Assembly: GCA_907163345.1 (NCBI GenBank)
Contig: CAJQUN010000130.1
Location: 186,001-250,000, forward strand
Direction: 5' to 3'
DNA from: Haberlea rhodopensis
Lineage: Eukaryota > Streptophyta > Magnoliopsida > Lamiales > Gesneriaceae
Length of the DNA stretch: 64,000 nucleotides
Numbering within the stretch: the first letter of the stretch is position 1; every line of letters starts with the position of its first letter. Below, piece by piece: positions 20,167 through 32,013 of this stretch. The position numbers were made by a program, and so were the translations under genes. Below the pieces are notes generated by a model. That model was given only the letters and a program-made list of their open reading frames with translations, ran no database searches and had not been told where the DNA came from.

Positions 20167-22501
20167 TGTTAATCCCGGAGTGTTAATAACCCGTAAAGTT
20201 GTTTTACGTGGCAAATTGGAGTTTAATCGAGGTGTTGGGCCCTCCGGGCTCGTCTATTTGAGTAGTTGGGATCGTTGGATCCCGAGGTTGAGATCGTATT
20301 CTCATTTCGGTGAAAACCTGTGAGTTGGGTTTTAGTGTGAATCGGATCTCGGGTGCTTGGTGTGGGCACCGGTAGGGGGTTTTTGAGTTAGAGAGAGAGT
20401 TTTTGAAAACAGATGATTTTTAATGAATCATGATGTATTTGTGGGGATATTAGTATTTCGGGGTATTTTTGCTATATATACCAGTTGAACCCGAGATTTT
20501 AATTATCGGATCCATTTCAGCACATTATCTCTCTCTCCCTCCCGCGCATTCCCGATCCCCTTTCGACCACCGCGCAGAAAAGTCGTTCGCCCGCCGCCGT
20601 CCGGCCGCCGTTCGGCGCGTGCCACCCGCCGTTGGAATCGTCTCTCCGAGGCGCTCATTTCTATACCAACAATTTGAAGTTTCGTCGAGAATCGCGTTCG
20701 GATTTGCCAGAAAAGCGTAGGGTTCGAAAACTGGAGTTCATCCGATTTTTGGGATGCGATTTTGGTATGTTTTTGGTACGATTTTTCTGATGTTTTTGGG
20801 GCGTTTTTAAGCTGGTTTTGAGTCGATTATTTCAGACTTTTGTGGTTCGAAAAATTGTTGCTTAATGGTTCGATTTTGAGCGCTGGTGGCGTGAGTTAGG
20901 GTTCGAAATTGTGGGGTTTATGTTCGAATTTGGGGATTTTTGACAAGGAATGATGATTCTTGTTAGTAATTGATTAATTCATGTTTTAGATGAATTATGG
21001 TGTTTATATTGGGTTCGATTTGTGTTGTGAAGGTTCGAAAATTTGTGGGGTGTTCTTGAGCGATTTTCGATAATGATTAATTGTCGTGTGTTGACAATAT
21101 TTTTGAGGGTTATGGGTGTTCTTGAGCATGGGTTGCATGTTCATAATTAATTGTGAATTAATTTATCGTGTTAGCACATCGTTCCTCGGAGCATGGAACT
21201 CGAGCAAGGTTTGGCTCGGACTTCGGAAATTTGAGGTACGTGCGACGTACGAGCATTACTTTACGTGATAGCAATTGTGAAATGCATAATGTGTTGTAAT
21301 TGCATTAGATGGTTGTGGGTATGGCTATATGCATATATGTGTTGATATATATGGGGTACTGAGTCTATATGACTATTGTACTGCATTTGAGATGCCTGAG
21401 AATGATCGTGGGATCATGTACTCATTATAAGACATGTGAGATGTCTAGGTATAATGGAAAATTGGTAAAATAAATGCTAGGCATTTGAACTATCTATGAT
21501 TGATAGCGAAATTGAGAAATCAGTACTAGATATTGAGATATCTATATTTGTATGTATATTGAACTTGGAATCATTGATTTTTGATACTTGAGAATCAGGC
21601 ATGCTATGAGTTAAATCAATGTGTTGATTTACTGATTTATGAGATTTGATGAGTTTGATGATTGTGAGAACAGGGACAGTACACGGAATCCCGGATGAGG
21701 ATGTTGCCATCCAGGGAGTATCATTTAAAATTCATTAATATTTACTTGTGTTGTAAATTATGAATTTCATTATTGTGATTATGAGATTTTGTGTATTGGT
21801 ATGCTCACCCCGTTGGGGGCTGTCTCTGTTGGGGCAGGTAAACAGGTGCATCGATGGCTGTGGAGCTGAGCTCGAGCTGTTGATTGGATGTACTCCCAGG
21901 ATCGTGGTACCAGGGCTTGATGGAGCACGGTATCGTATAGAGTACATATATACACCCGAGGGTTTTATACATATTTATGATGCTCGCATGTGAGCACGGT
22001 TATGTTTGTATATGGGTTGTATATAAAGGCATGAGCCTTTCTCTCTTTCATTATATGTTGCATGCAATTGTGGTAGAATTGCTAATGATATGAGAGTCGT
22101 TAGTGTATTATGTGGGGGTTGAAACCCACTTTTGTCGTCTTATGTGTGGCGTCTTCCCTGGCTGGGAATTTACTTGGTATTGCTGCATTCTGATGAGTAT
22201 TATGTTTTTCCCTGGCCGGGAATTATGTTATGTGTTGTGCTTTTATTTCGGGATAGCTCAATTTACGGGGAGACTCTGCCCAAATTTTTATAAAAGTCCA
22301 CAATGTAAAAAGTGGCAAAATGGGGTTGGTAATGGGCAACTCTATGAGTCTATATGTTAGTAGAGATGATCTTATAACGTTGAATATTAAAGGAATTTTG
22401 TAAGCATCATTTGAGCTTCCCGATTGACTTTTTATTGAAAGCATGTGCCACACATAATGGTTAATACACTAATTAAGGGTTAAGGGCTTGGGGTCCTTAC
22501 A
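20167..22501 (+). mobile_element. 5' LTR of non-coding element E
   Basis: A 2.3 kb LTR begins TGTTAATCCCGG and ends TTGGGGTCCTTACA, with a primer site right after. It is homologous to LTR H throughout (same TATA context at 20473, leader, GACGTACGAGC motif at 21243, GGGGGCTGTCTCTGTTGGGGCAG|GT at 21815-21837, and CCCACTTTTGTCGTC block near 22120). Relative to H, the first ~20 nt appear to be missing, so the junction with the gag fragment may be a deletion rather than a true LTR start. It has no CGATCGATCG array. Confidence 0.75.
20473..20480 (+). promoter_or_regulatory. TATA box of the E LTR
   Basis: TATATATA sits in the same GTATTTTTGC...CC context as in LTR H, followed by a C/T-rich leader at about 20530-20570. 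Confidence 0.6.
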
Positions 22502-22993
22502 TTAGTGGTATCATAGCAGTGGTTAGCTCTTTGGGGCTGTTGAGGGCCTAAAACATGCTGATAGGGATGGGTAGCACATATTTATGCATGATAGTAGCTA
22601 GTGTTGTGTGACACAACTATTTTGCTTATGTGCATTTGTGATATGTGATCATAGTGAAACGATTGTATGTCATGACATCTATAGAATCATAATATAACCT
22701 GTTGATTATGATTGTGAGTTGTGACACAGGGACAACCAGGTGGAGCATATCGAAATGCATTGGGATACAGGAAGTACTTTGTACTCATAGTTTATGCATT
22801 TACTCATTATAATCATATTGTGGGAATATGGATTATTGTATGCTCATGGGTTGTAATTGTTCCTGTAGGAACACTATGATGCGAAAGGCTAAGGCCATGG
22901 TTGAAAGACACGAAACGGTAACCTGCATTTTATATACATCATGGATTTATACATTGTGGATGTATGTGTACATGTAGTGATGATTTTAATGCT

Positions 22994-23405
22994 TTGCCGC
23001 CAAATGTCGAAGCGAGGGGTGGGAGCGCCGCATGTCGCATTTGAGCGAGGTGCATTACAATACACTCATGATGATGTATGTTGGTATATGGATTATGCTT
23101 TGTGATGCAGGTATGGATGAAATACTTGGTGAATATCCCATGAGTCATTGTTATGGATGAGTGATGATTTTAAATGCTTGCCGCTATTTATTATTTTGTG
23201 CCGCTAAAATGTGAAGCGAGGGGTGGGAGTGCCGCATGTCACATTGAAGCGTGGTTAGCATATGAGGCGAGGAAAGAATATTTGCCGCTAAAATGTGAGG
23301 CGATGGGTGGGAGTACCGCATGTCCATTTAAGCGAGGTTATTCTATGCCGCCTATATGTGAAGCGAGGGGTGGGAGTACCGCATGTTTTATTTGAGCGAG
23401 GGGCA
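22994..23405 (+). repeat. GCCGC...AGCGAGG hairpin repeats in element E
   Basis: About seven alternations of TGCCGCTAAAATGTGAAGCG-like units joined by AGGGGTGGGAG. Arms CGCT and AGCG are separated by about 9 nt. They differ from the 59 bp repeat that follows but use the same arm words. Confidence 0.6.
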
Positions 23406-23436
23406 TTAAAATACACTACCGTGACAATGACTAGGG

Positions 23437-23915
23437 ATCGGCTATATTGACTGGCGATGGTTCTTGCCGCCATGTATATTGATAGCGATGGTTCATGCCG
23501 CTATATTTACTGGCGATGGTTCTTGCCGCCATGTATATTGATAGCGATGGTTCATGCCGCTATATTGACTGGCGATGGTTCTTGCCGCCATGGATATTGA
23601 TAGCGATGGTTTATTCCGCTATATTGACTGGCGATGGTTCTTGCCGCCATGTATATTGATAGCGATGGTTCATGCCGCTATATTGACTGGCGATGGTTCT
23701 TGCCGCCATGTATATTGATAGCGATGGTTCATGCCGTTATATTGACTGGCGATGGTTCTTGCCGCCATGGATATTGATAGCGATGGTTTATTCCGCTATA
23801 TTGACTGGCGATGGTTCTTGCCGCCATGTATATGGATAGCGATGGTTCATTCCACTATATTGATTGGCGATGGTTCTTGCCGCCGGATATATTGCTAGCG
23901 ATGCCTCTTTCCGCT
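23437..23915 (+). repeat. 59 bp tandem repeats in element E
   Basis: CTGGCGATGG starts at 23451, 23510, 23569 and 23628, an exact 59 bp period, and continues to about 23864 for roughly eight units. Each unit is two related halves of about 29-30 bp, one with GGCGATGG...TTGCCGCC and one with AGCGATGG...ATGCCGCT. The array decays rightwards to about 24100. Confidence 0.9.
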
Positions 23916-25489
23916 ATTATGTGGACGATGATTCATGCTCAGGTGTATAGTGAGGTTTCATGCCACTTATTATATGACGAGGTGTCATGCCGTCGATTCT
24001 ATAGCGATGGATTGTGCCGCTATGCGTTCAGCACAGGATTTTGCCGCCTTCGAGCGATGGGTGCTGACTACGTACTATTATCGAGCGACGGAGACAGGTA
24101 TGCCGCTATATTGATAGTGATGAGGTATGGCATATTACTTGTGTTAGCATTATTGTGGATACTATGTGTTGCTATATATATGCCATGTGTTTGACGATGA
24201 GATTATGGATGTCGTGTATTGCCATGTACCGTCGTATGTTTGACGATGTTAGTCGGATGTCATATGTTGACATATGCCGTCACGGGATGACGATGACATA
24301 GTTGATGTTCTATGTAGACGTGTGGCGTCGTTTTGATGATTAATACATTTATGTTATGTATTTGGTTATATGGTTTGAGTGCCTTGGTGGGCACATGGTA
24401 GTGTCTGAGTCACTAGTTGACGAGACCATTATGCCGAGCAAGTTGCTCGAGGAACTATTGGGTGCGCCGTATAGGAATTATACCGCAGCACATATTCGAA
24501 GTATATTTGTCGAGCAATGATACCCTTGGGTATGCTCGTTGGTTTGGCTAGGGCCAAGTGATTGGTGGTAAGAGTAGTCATTGAGGAAACTACTCGCTTG
24601 TGTTGTGATGTAGGGTAGACATGGTTGCACCCACCCTGAGGCTGTGGGATAAGTCTTAATGGATTACAACTGCATCATAAGTGAGCAAGGACACCGGGTT
24701 GTCCATTGTGCTTGGTATTTTAGAGATATGTCGGGCAATGACCCATTACTCTAACGGTTTGTACGGTATGGCATACCGAGATGGAACATATGGTTTGTTG
24801 GTGGGCTTGATATGAGCCTATGGAGACAGCGCTTTGCTAGCCAGATATCGTGGTAATGATATAGTGTGATTGTTGGAGCCATGATACTACTCGTTGGAAT
24901 CAAGTTTGGCAAATCGTAAGGTGATACGATGTGGATTGTGGTGGACTCTAGTAGTCACCATGTCATTTGAGGTTGAGGTTGTGCATGCCTCACTGAAACG
25001 TGTATACGTTTATGTTTAATTTTGGTGAGACTTGTCTGGGACAGCTCATGATGTTGGAGTACCAACGAGAGAGTCATCAGGTCGTTATTGACTCGATCTG
25101 AGGGAACCCGTGTATTTAGGATGAAATGGGTGTTATTGTATCCAGTTTTTCCGAACAGTGGTTCGAGACTTGTGAATCTCGAGTTCGATGGCATTTCCCT
25201 TGTGGGGAAGGAGGTAGTATTATACCTATTTGGAAATCTTTGAAAGATTCGGTGAGTTGGTACGTGTGGTGTTGATCTTGAGAATCACACCGTGTTGTTG
25301 ATCGTCGATTATCGTTCTTCACTGGATAGGGAATGACTCAGAATTGACGGTTGTGTTTGGGGCTTAGGGGTATGTTGTAGATACCCGAGCCGAGTGCATT
25401 GAATATGCATGCGATGTCAGTACTTAGGCAGGTATACTGGTGAGTATACAGATGCCAGTTATTGATTTTCTTTCTGTCAAGCATAGAGT

Positions 25490-26485
25490 TATACATATCT
25501 GAGAATGGCACAGTTGTACATTCAACATGTAGTGAGACTACATGGTATTCCAGTTTCCATTGTATCGGATAGGGATCCGAGATTTACTTCTCATTTCTGG
25601 GAAGGGTTACAAACAGCGTTGGGAACTGAAGTGCGGTTGAGTACAGCATATCATCCTCAGACGGATGGACAAACAGAGCGTACGATACAAACGCTAGAGG
25701 ATATGTTGCGTGCTTGTGTATTAGAGTTTGATAACTCATGGCAAGAGTCATTGCCATTAGTGGAATTTTCATATAACAATAGTTATCAGGCTAGTATACA
25801 GATGGCACCATTTGAGGCCTTGTATGGGCGACGATGTAGATCGCCATTGTATTGGGATGATGTGGATCAGTCTTCCTTACATGGACCGGATATGATTCAT
25901 GACATGGAAGAGAAAGTAAAAGTAATTCGATTGAAACTGAAAGCTGCTCAGGATAGACAGACTGCTTATGCCAATAAGCGACGTAGACCACTTGAATTTC
26001 AAGTTGGTGACCGTGTGTTCTTGAAAATCTCACCTTTTAAAGGTGTAGTACGGTTTGGTAAGCGTGGAAAATTGTCTCCACGGTATGTTGGTCCATATGA
26101 GGTGTTGCAACGTATTGGTACGTTGGCATATCGCTTAGCACTACCACCGGCCTTGAGTAGTATTCATGATGTTTTTCATGTGTCACTGTTGAGGAAGTAT
26201 GAACCAGATCCGAGTCATGTCTTACAGCTACCTGAGGTACAGTTGGATACAGATGTGTCGTATGAGGAACGACCGGTTATGATCTTGGATCGAGCTGAAC
26301 GCAGGTTGCGTAATAAGGTGATTCCTATGGTAAAAGTACAGTGGGACAGAAGGGGTGTCGACGAGGCAACGTGGGAGACGGAGCAGCATATGATGCAACG
26401 GTATCCGGATTTAATTACTGGTATGATTTTACAGTTTTATGATACTGTTGCATACATGATCATGTTTCCTATTGTCATATCGTAG
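25490..26485 (+). pseudogene. 5'-truncated gypsy integrase plus chromodomain, upstream copy of C
   Basis: This is the C-terminal part of a gypsy polyprotein: integrase core from AQLYIQHVV through SDRDPRF and TDGQTER to the GPYEVLQRIG module and a chromodomain-like tail (WDRRGVDEATWETE). The translation is identical to the last 326 residues encoded at 42571-43548. It begins abruptly at 25490 after element E, within a shared TATACATATCTGAGAATGGC segment, and ends at a natural stop followed by the polypurine region and an LTR. It is the left remnant of tandem element C. Confidence 0.85.
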
Positions 26486-26530
26486 GATTGTTGAGTTGCG
26501 TATTTTAATATGCATGTTATGTATCTACAA

Positions 26531-26564
26531 TTTCGAGGACGAAATTCAATAAGTGGGGGAGAAT
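26531..26564 (+). other. Polypurine tract region, upstream copy of C
   Basis: TTTCGAGGACGAAATTC, then AAGTGGGGGAGAAT, directly before the LTR start at 26565. The duplicate is at 43594-43627. Confidence 0.7.
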
Positions 26565-27331
26565 TGTAATGCCTCGATTTGTTTAATACACGTATGATAT
26601 GATTATGGTGTCACTTGACGATATGATAACTGGGGGTTCGAGTGGAACCAAGAATGAATTGATTCATATATGAAATGAAATATGGGAAGGCATGAAACAT
26701 GGTGTGTAATGCATTCATAATATAAACATATGAATTATGGATTAAGAGTTGAAGGTGCATCAATATGTGCATATGAGTTTGCATTTGAGTATGCATATGA
26801 CTTTAATGTGAATTAGAGTTTCATTTTGAATGTGAGGTTCATTTCATGTACATGTGATTTAACATGTAATTATCTCCAAATGACATGATATCAAGTAAGT
26901 TAAGGACTTAATGACCTTATATCAAGTGCATGATGGAGGCAAAATCACATAATACACCACTTTCACCTAAAAATCTCTACAAGCTCCTCTCCAAACCCTT
27001 AGAGCTTTTGGTAGGCAAAGCTTGGATTTTCACTTGTGAAGTGAGCTAGGAAGTTGGGTGAAGTGATTTCTTAGCCTCTTGGTAAGAAATTCATAGTTGT
27101 ATACTTGAATTATTCTTAATGTTGATATATGTGAAGGAAAAGCTCAAGTGTGCATGTGTACAATCATAACATGTTTATATGCTAGGAATTGGAATCTATG
27201 ATGTTAGATTTATGTTTATATGTTCCTAGGTATTGCAAGAAACATGTTGACATGGTTTAATATGAGGTGTAGGAGAAGATTCATGGAGATAAGTTTGAAA
27301 ATCGCCATGCTCTCACTTTTCTGGGCATCGG

Positions 27332-27536
27332 CGATCGATCGGTGCGAGTAAGCGATCGATCGCCGATGACAGTAACATTTTAAGGCGGTGAAATTGGATG
27401 GCGATCGATCGGTGAAAGTGTCGCGATCGATCGCGATGAACAGAGCATTGTGGCGATCGATCGCCAAGTTATTGCGATCGATCGCGAGGGGGGCAGAGAG
27501 TTTTGGCGATCGATCGGTGTTGATCGCGATCGATCG
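27332..27536. repeat. Eight-copy CGATCGATCG array, C upstream LTR
   Basis: Exact copies start at 27332, 27353, 27402, 27424, 27454, 27475, 27507 and 27527: four pairs spaced 21, 22, 21 and 20 bp. Pair 1 is flanked to give GGCGATCGATCG with CGATCGATCGCC; pair 4 gives TGGCGATCGATCG with CGATCGATCGCCA, a 13 bp stem with a 10 nt loop. Bases between pairs do not resemble those of the A/B LTR. Confidence 0.95.
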
Positions 27537-27837
27537 CCAGTGTTAATATTTTGAAAAATAAAATATTTTGTGGAATTTGATTTTAATGCCTATGATAACA
27601 TGATATATTGTTGGCATTGTTGTAGCACCATCACAGGGGACAGGACAACGAGGCACTTAGCTATTGACAACTGCTTTATCTCGTTTGTGTCGCAGTACAG
27701 GTACGTGTTGACGTACGGAGTATAGATATGATATGATGATGCTATTATGGTTTTGATATCATATGATTTATGTTATCGTTGTGTCATATGATTGGTAGTA
27801 TCATATGCATGTGCATACATAGATTTCATATGAGTGG

Positions 27838-28075
27838 TATGGATGCCTTGATAGATATGTGTATATGCTTTGGTACGATCATTGTCTTGATAGATATACC
27901 TGGTGGGGTATATGCTTTGACTGCCACGATAGATATGCTAGTATTGGGCGTATGCTTTGACTGGGATCGGTGCCTGGATAGATATGCTAGTGTGGGGCAT
28001 ATGCTTGGGCTGGGATCGTTGCCACGATAGATATACTACATATGCTTTGGCTTGAGAGATATACGCCTGGTGTGG
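27838..28075 (+). repeat. Imperfect ~57-62 bp repeats in the C LTR
   Basis: The motif GATAGATATG...GGGCGTATGCTTTGACTGGGATCG recurs four to five times with variation (27849, 27890, 27928, 27974, 28026). It occupies the place, downstream of the GTACGT motif, that the 57 bp repeats hold in the A/B LTR. Confidence 0.6.
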
Positions 28076-28610
28076 GTATATACTCTGGTTATTATCACAG
28101 ATGAGTATGATACTATGATATGTGCTGCTAATATGAAGATGTGATGTGGTTTCACTGACATATTGAGCTGAATAGGCATATCATATGAGACTCGTGATAA
28201 TAGGGAACTTGTTGAGACATGTCATGACATAGTGCATTTGTGGATGCATGATACAGAACATTCACGTTATCTGATTTATTGTGCTTTATCATTGATATTG
28301 ATATTGTGTTTTGATATTGCACTGAGATAGTTGTTATCTATACTCACGTTGTGAATGTTTCTGTAGGGACTCATAGACGTGGGGAGCGTGAGTCATGATT
28401 TCCGCTGCGAGGGGAACCACTGCCTAGGAGTTCTTTTGAATTAGGTTGTTTATGTACATGATATGTATAGTTTGTTAGGGTTTTGATAACCTTGTAAACA
28501 ACTTAACTAGTATGAACTCTTAATCCGTGCATGGTATATTACTTAATTCAGACTCACATATGTATGTTTAATGGATACATAAGGATTAAGTAAATCAGGC
28601 CCCACATTAG

Positions 28611-28622
28611 TGGTATCAGAGC
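28611..28622 (+). other. Primer-binding site of element C
   Basis: TGGTATCAGAGC starts 4 nt after the LTR end, matching initiator tRNA-Met. Confidence 0.9.
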
Positions 28623-28782
28623 AGTGGTTCGAGAACGGGGTGAACATGGGTAGAGGAAGTGTATTAGGGAGTTACCTAAACACTTTGAGAATGGTAATAG
28701 CATGTTAGGAGTTGGCATATGATGTTCTTCTAACATGTTACATATATTTGTGAATGTTATTGTTAACCCTTGATCTACAGCT

Positions 28783-29090
28783 ATGACAGACAGAGGGTTA
28801 CATGAGGATGTTGGGGATGCCATGAGTGGCAATGCGAGTGTACGGATGGCGCCTGTGCCACCACTACCGATTGAGCAAGGGCCAGTGGAACAGGTACTGC
28901 TACCTGGAGAATTGACATTGACACAGTTTCTGAGCTATCAGCCACCCAGGTTTGAGGGGACTGAATCAGGAGAATTGGCGGAGGAATGGCTGGAACGTGT
29001 GGAACAGATATTTGTCTCCGCACCATGTGCCAAGACTGCTTGGTTGCGTTTAGCTGAATTCCAGTTAGCCAAGAAGGCTATGATGTGGTG
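28783..29090 (+). pseudogene. Gypsy gag, N-terminal part, element C (split by element D)
   Basis: The ATG at 28783 follows a GATCTACAG acceptor-like site, as in element B. The first 102 codons encode the gag N terminus (LPGELTLTQFLSYQPPRFEG and AEEWLERVEQIF are clear matches to element B). Element D has inserted in a tryptophan-rich segment (MMW), leaving TGGTG on both sides. The frame continues without shift at 39286 once D and one target copy are discounted. Confidence 0.85.
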
Positions 29091-31978
29091 TGTGAGGGCC
29101 CGGTCCTAATCATAGGTTTAATTAACACACGATTGTTATATTAACGTAAACAGCGGAAGATTTAGTTAAAAACTTTCAAAAAGTGACCCTCAAAATTTTT
29201 CGCATTTTGTTTCTAAAACATTTCCGAATAGTGAAAATATGTATTTCCAGTTTTACATCTAACATGATATTCATCGCATAAGCATTACATATCAATTCTC
29301 AGTAAAGTAATACTTAAAAATATAGATACTCAGGGCATACCCCGGTAATTTAAAACATAAGTAAAAATACTAAACAACTACTGGGACTCAAATCATAAAC
29401 CATATACCTGAGCTCGCTCTCAAGGAGCTCTGGTATTTATCGATGCTTCGTCTCGAGCATCCACAGTACGTCCACCTGTACCACCTGTCATGTCCATCCA
29501 ACAAAGACATGACAGCCCCCGCGAAGGGGGTCAGAACCCCAGTACGAGAAACAGATAAAATCACAGTGTATGACAAATAACATGCGATGTATGCCGTGCA
29601 TGAATGCAAATGCACATGAAGGGTATCAAATCTCGAATATCCCTGTCTCAAGGGTCCAAAGGAAATCATCAATCACTCATCAGTGCTCGAGCAGGATGTG
29701 ACACGCTCCGCGCTCCGATCTATCTCTCAGTCGAGCCATCGGCGGTCCATCATCCTCGTGTCTGGGCGACGTCGGCACGCTCGTCGCTCCGGCATCCCTC
29801 AGCTCACTCTCACTCCTGCCGAGCCAACGGCTGCCCATCATCCCCAGACACGCATCACTCATACCAAGAAAAGATATAGGTACCAAGAACGAATCAATAT
29901 GCTCAACATGACATGCTCAATGTCCATGCGTGTCAATGCATCATGCAATATCATAATCTCATGTGATGCACCTCAAATCTCATGTCATCATATATCATGC
30001 AGTCAATGTACCATGTAATTCACATACTGCAAATCAACTTATCACATAGTCACATAAGGAGCAAGTAATGACAAGTAAATCATACCCGGGAACATCACAT
30101 GTCTTTGCCAGACATTGTGATAAAACCCGTTTTCTACGTACCTCAAACCGTTAGCTAATTACCAAGTGATCCTCGACTCAATCTCAGGATTAATAAACCT
30201 GGCCATAACAGTTCCAAATACAACATAATGTCACATACTAGCCTTAAACATATCAAATAAAACTCAAACTTAGACCCAAAACCAATTCTCTAAATTTCAG
30301 CCTGTGCAACCGTAGAGATCGGCTCATAACTTGTCTGATACTTAATAAAATCACATGGGTCCAATTTATTTTCAAATATAACTCAAAAATGAACATTTCA
30401 TCAGTTCAACTCATCTTCAATTTCGTTCATTTAGCCTAGGTAAAATGGCCAAGAACAATCTGCTAGAAAAACAGGACAATTCACCAAATTCCAGCCTGAC
30501 CCATTTTTGTATAAAAATCATAATAATTTCATATGACGTCCAAATGACTTGAGGCTAGTGGGAAACTCATCAAAACTAAAAGTACTACAGTTCATATTTG
30601 AAGTACAGAAGCTAGTTCGATCATCTAGAGGCACATGCAAAACAAAGTATGGCAGTGTTGAAAATACCTATACACTCTGTTTTGACAGAGTGAGCAGTTC
30701 TAGTAAAAAGTGCATATCTTGCACAAATAAACTCCAAATCATATGAGGCCAGTTTCTAATGCAAGATAACTCAAATTTATACAACTTTTATTCAGACACC
30801 AAGGTCATAATCGTAGCAAAGTTTGCCCAGATTTACCAAGAACACACTGCATGTGCAACCCGCCTACATGCATGTTCCAGATTGTGCACCTTGTGGTAAA
30901 AAACATCATAACTCATTCATTTTAAGTCCAAATCGTCTCGAATTTTAATCACAGGACGAAAAAACATATATCTACAACTTTTATTTGAATACCAACATCA
31001 AATTCGGAAACCAATCTACCCAGAAACTCGAAGAACAGAACATAAATGAACTCGCATGCACTAAATTTCCAGATTTCACACATATTGGTAAAATGACCAT
31101 AATGTTTTCATCGAAACTCCAAATTAGTCGAATTTACTGTCAAATCGAAGGTATTCCAACAAGCTACAACTTGTATTTGAACCCCAACCTCAAATTCGAA
31201 ACTTAACTAAACCCAAAATTCGAAATGACAGATATATGCATGCTGAAATCTGTTGCACACTTTCTGACAGCAAGTTATCTCTACATTTCTCATGCCAAGA
31301 CTCATAAATTTCGATCCTTAAACAACACCAAGGTATGTAAAACTCAATAAAAGTGTTATACCTTCACTCCTCTTGAAGATTTGATGCACAAACCATCAAC
31401 CTAGCTCAATCCAAGCATTCACCTCTCCAATTTGTTCCAAATTAGAAAATTCTTGATGGGTTCCTCTTCCCTAGCCTTGTAGCTTCTAAAACCTTAATTG
31501 CATGTAACATGCACTAAAGATTTCACAAGAATTTGGTAGGAAAAAGGGCTGCAAATTTTCGAAATAGAAGGTGGGAGAAAGAGGAGAGAAGGAAGAGAAA
31601 TTGATGGGTTGAAGAGAGAGAAGATGATGGTGAAAATGAAACCAAAAATCTGATTTTGTATGTGTAAGGGGCGTGGCTTCCTAAGCCAAAATGTGGGATT
31701 TTAATTCATTTGATGTATTGTGGAATCCATGTGTCAATACATCATTATCTTGCAAGATTATTGGTACAAAATCATGTATTAAACATGAGTTAAATTAATT
31801 AGTGGCATGTGTTCTCCAAGTGCCATGTGATCATGCACATGCTCATGCACTAAAACATGTTCCACTAGTTGGTTGACTCATCATGGTCCGGAACACCTTA
31901 ATTCAAAGTCTTAACTTTTAATTATCCGGGTTTGCTTAATCATTGTTAATCCGGACTAATTAGCATCGGGGCCTTACA
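29091..31978 (-). mobile_element. 3' LTR of element D
   Basis: A 2,888 bp LTR. In its own orientation (minus strand) it starts TGTAAGGCCCCGATG at 31978 and ends GGACCGGGCCCTCACA at 29091. It has GAG|GTACGTAGAAAACGGG near 30140, a cluster rich in CGACG/GCCGA words (29690-29840) and a CCCCCTTCGCGGGGG hairpin (29515-29529) before GACATGACAG|GTGG. It keeps the 24 bp segment near 31434-31457 that the other LTR lacks. Confidence 0.85.
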
Positions 31979-32013
31979 CTTCTTCCCCTCTTAAAAAGAT
32001 TTCGTCCTCGAAA
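31979..32013 (-). other. Polypurine tract region of element D
   Basis: The plus strand reads CTTCTTCCCCTCTTAAAAAGATTTCGTCCTCGAAATC, i.e. GAGGACGAAATC then AAGAGGGGAAGAAG on the minus strand, abutting the LTR start at 31978. Confidence 0.7.

Larger units (their letters stand above)
22502..25489 (+). mobile_element. Internal region of non-coding element E (LARD-like), truncated
   Basis: A primer site (TGGTATCATAGC, 22506-22517; one base off the usual TGGTATCAGAGC) follows the LTR. The internal region has no recognisable gag or pol; the longest open frames translate tandem repeats. It holds GCCGC/AGCGAGG hairpin repeats (22994-23405), 59 bp tandem repeats (23437-23915), and from about 24980 sequence homologous to the internal region of H (about 1-860). 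It stops at 25489, where the integrase of element C begins inside a shared TATACATATCTGAG segment. Both non-coding elements use gypsy-type LTRs, primer sites and, in H, a polypurine tract, which suggests mobilisation by proteins of coding relatives. Confidence 0.65.
26565..28606 (+). mobile_element. Shared middle LTR of tandem C (5' LTR of C)
   Basis: A 2,042 bp LTR runs from TGTAATGCCTCG to CAGGCCCCACA. The downstream copy at 43628-45669 has the same length; by eye only about three substitutions and two 1 bp indels separate them, so the element is very young. It contains the palindrome array (27332-27536), a donor-like GGTAAGAAATTC (27082), CAG|GTACGTGTTGACGTACGG (27700), imperfect GATAGATATG...TATGCTTTG repeats (27840-28075) and a TTTCTGTAG|GG acceptor-like site (28375). 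Confidence 0.92.

Noticed and set aside
23811..24194. 127-codon open frame in element E
   Set aside because: It translates the 59 bp repeats and following decayed repeat; no domain, no codon-use signal.
29604..30018. Overlapping open frames on both strands in LTR D (duplicated at 36929-37292)
   Set aside because: They lie in the non-coding LTR, use a GC-rich patch that lacks stops by chance, and match no protein.
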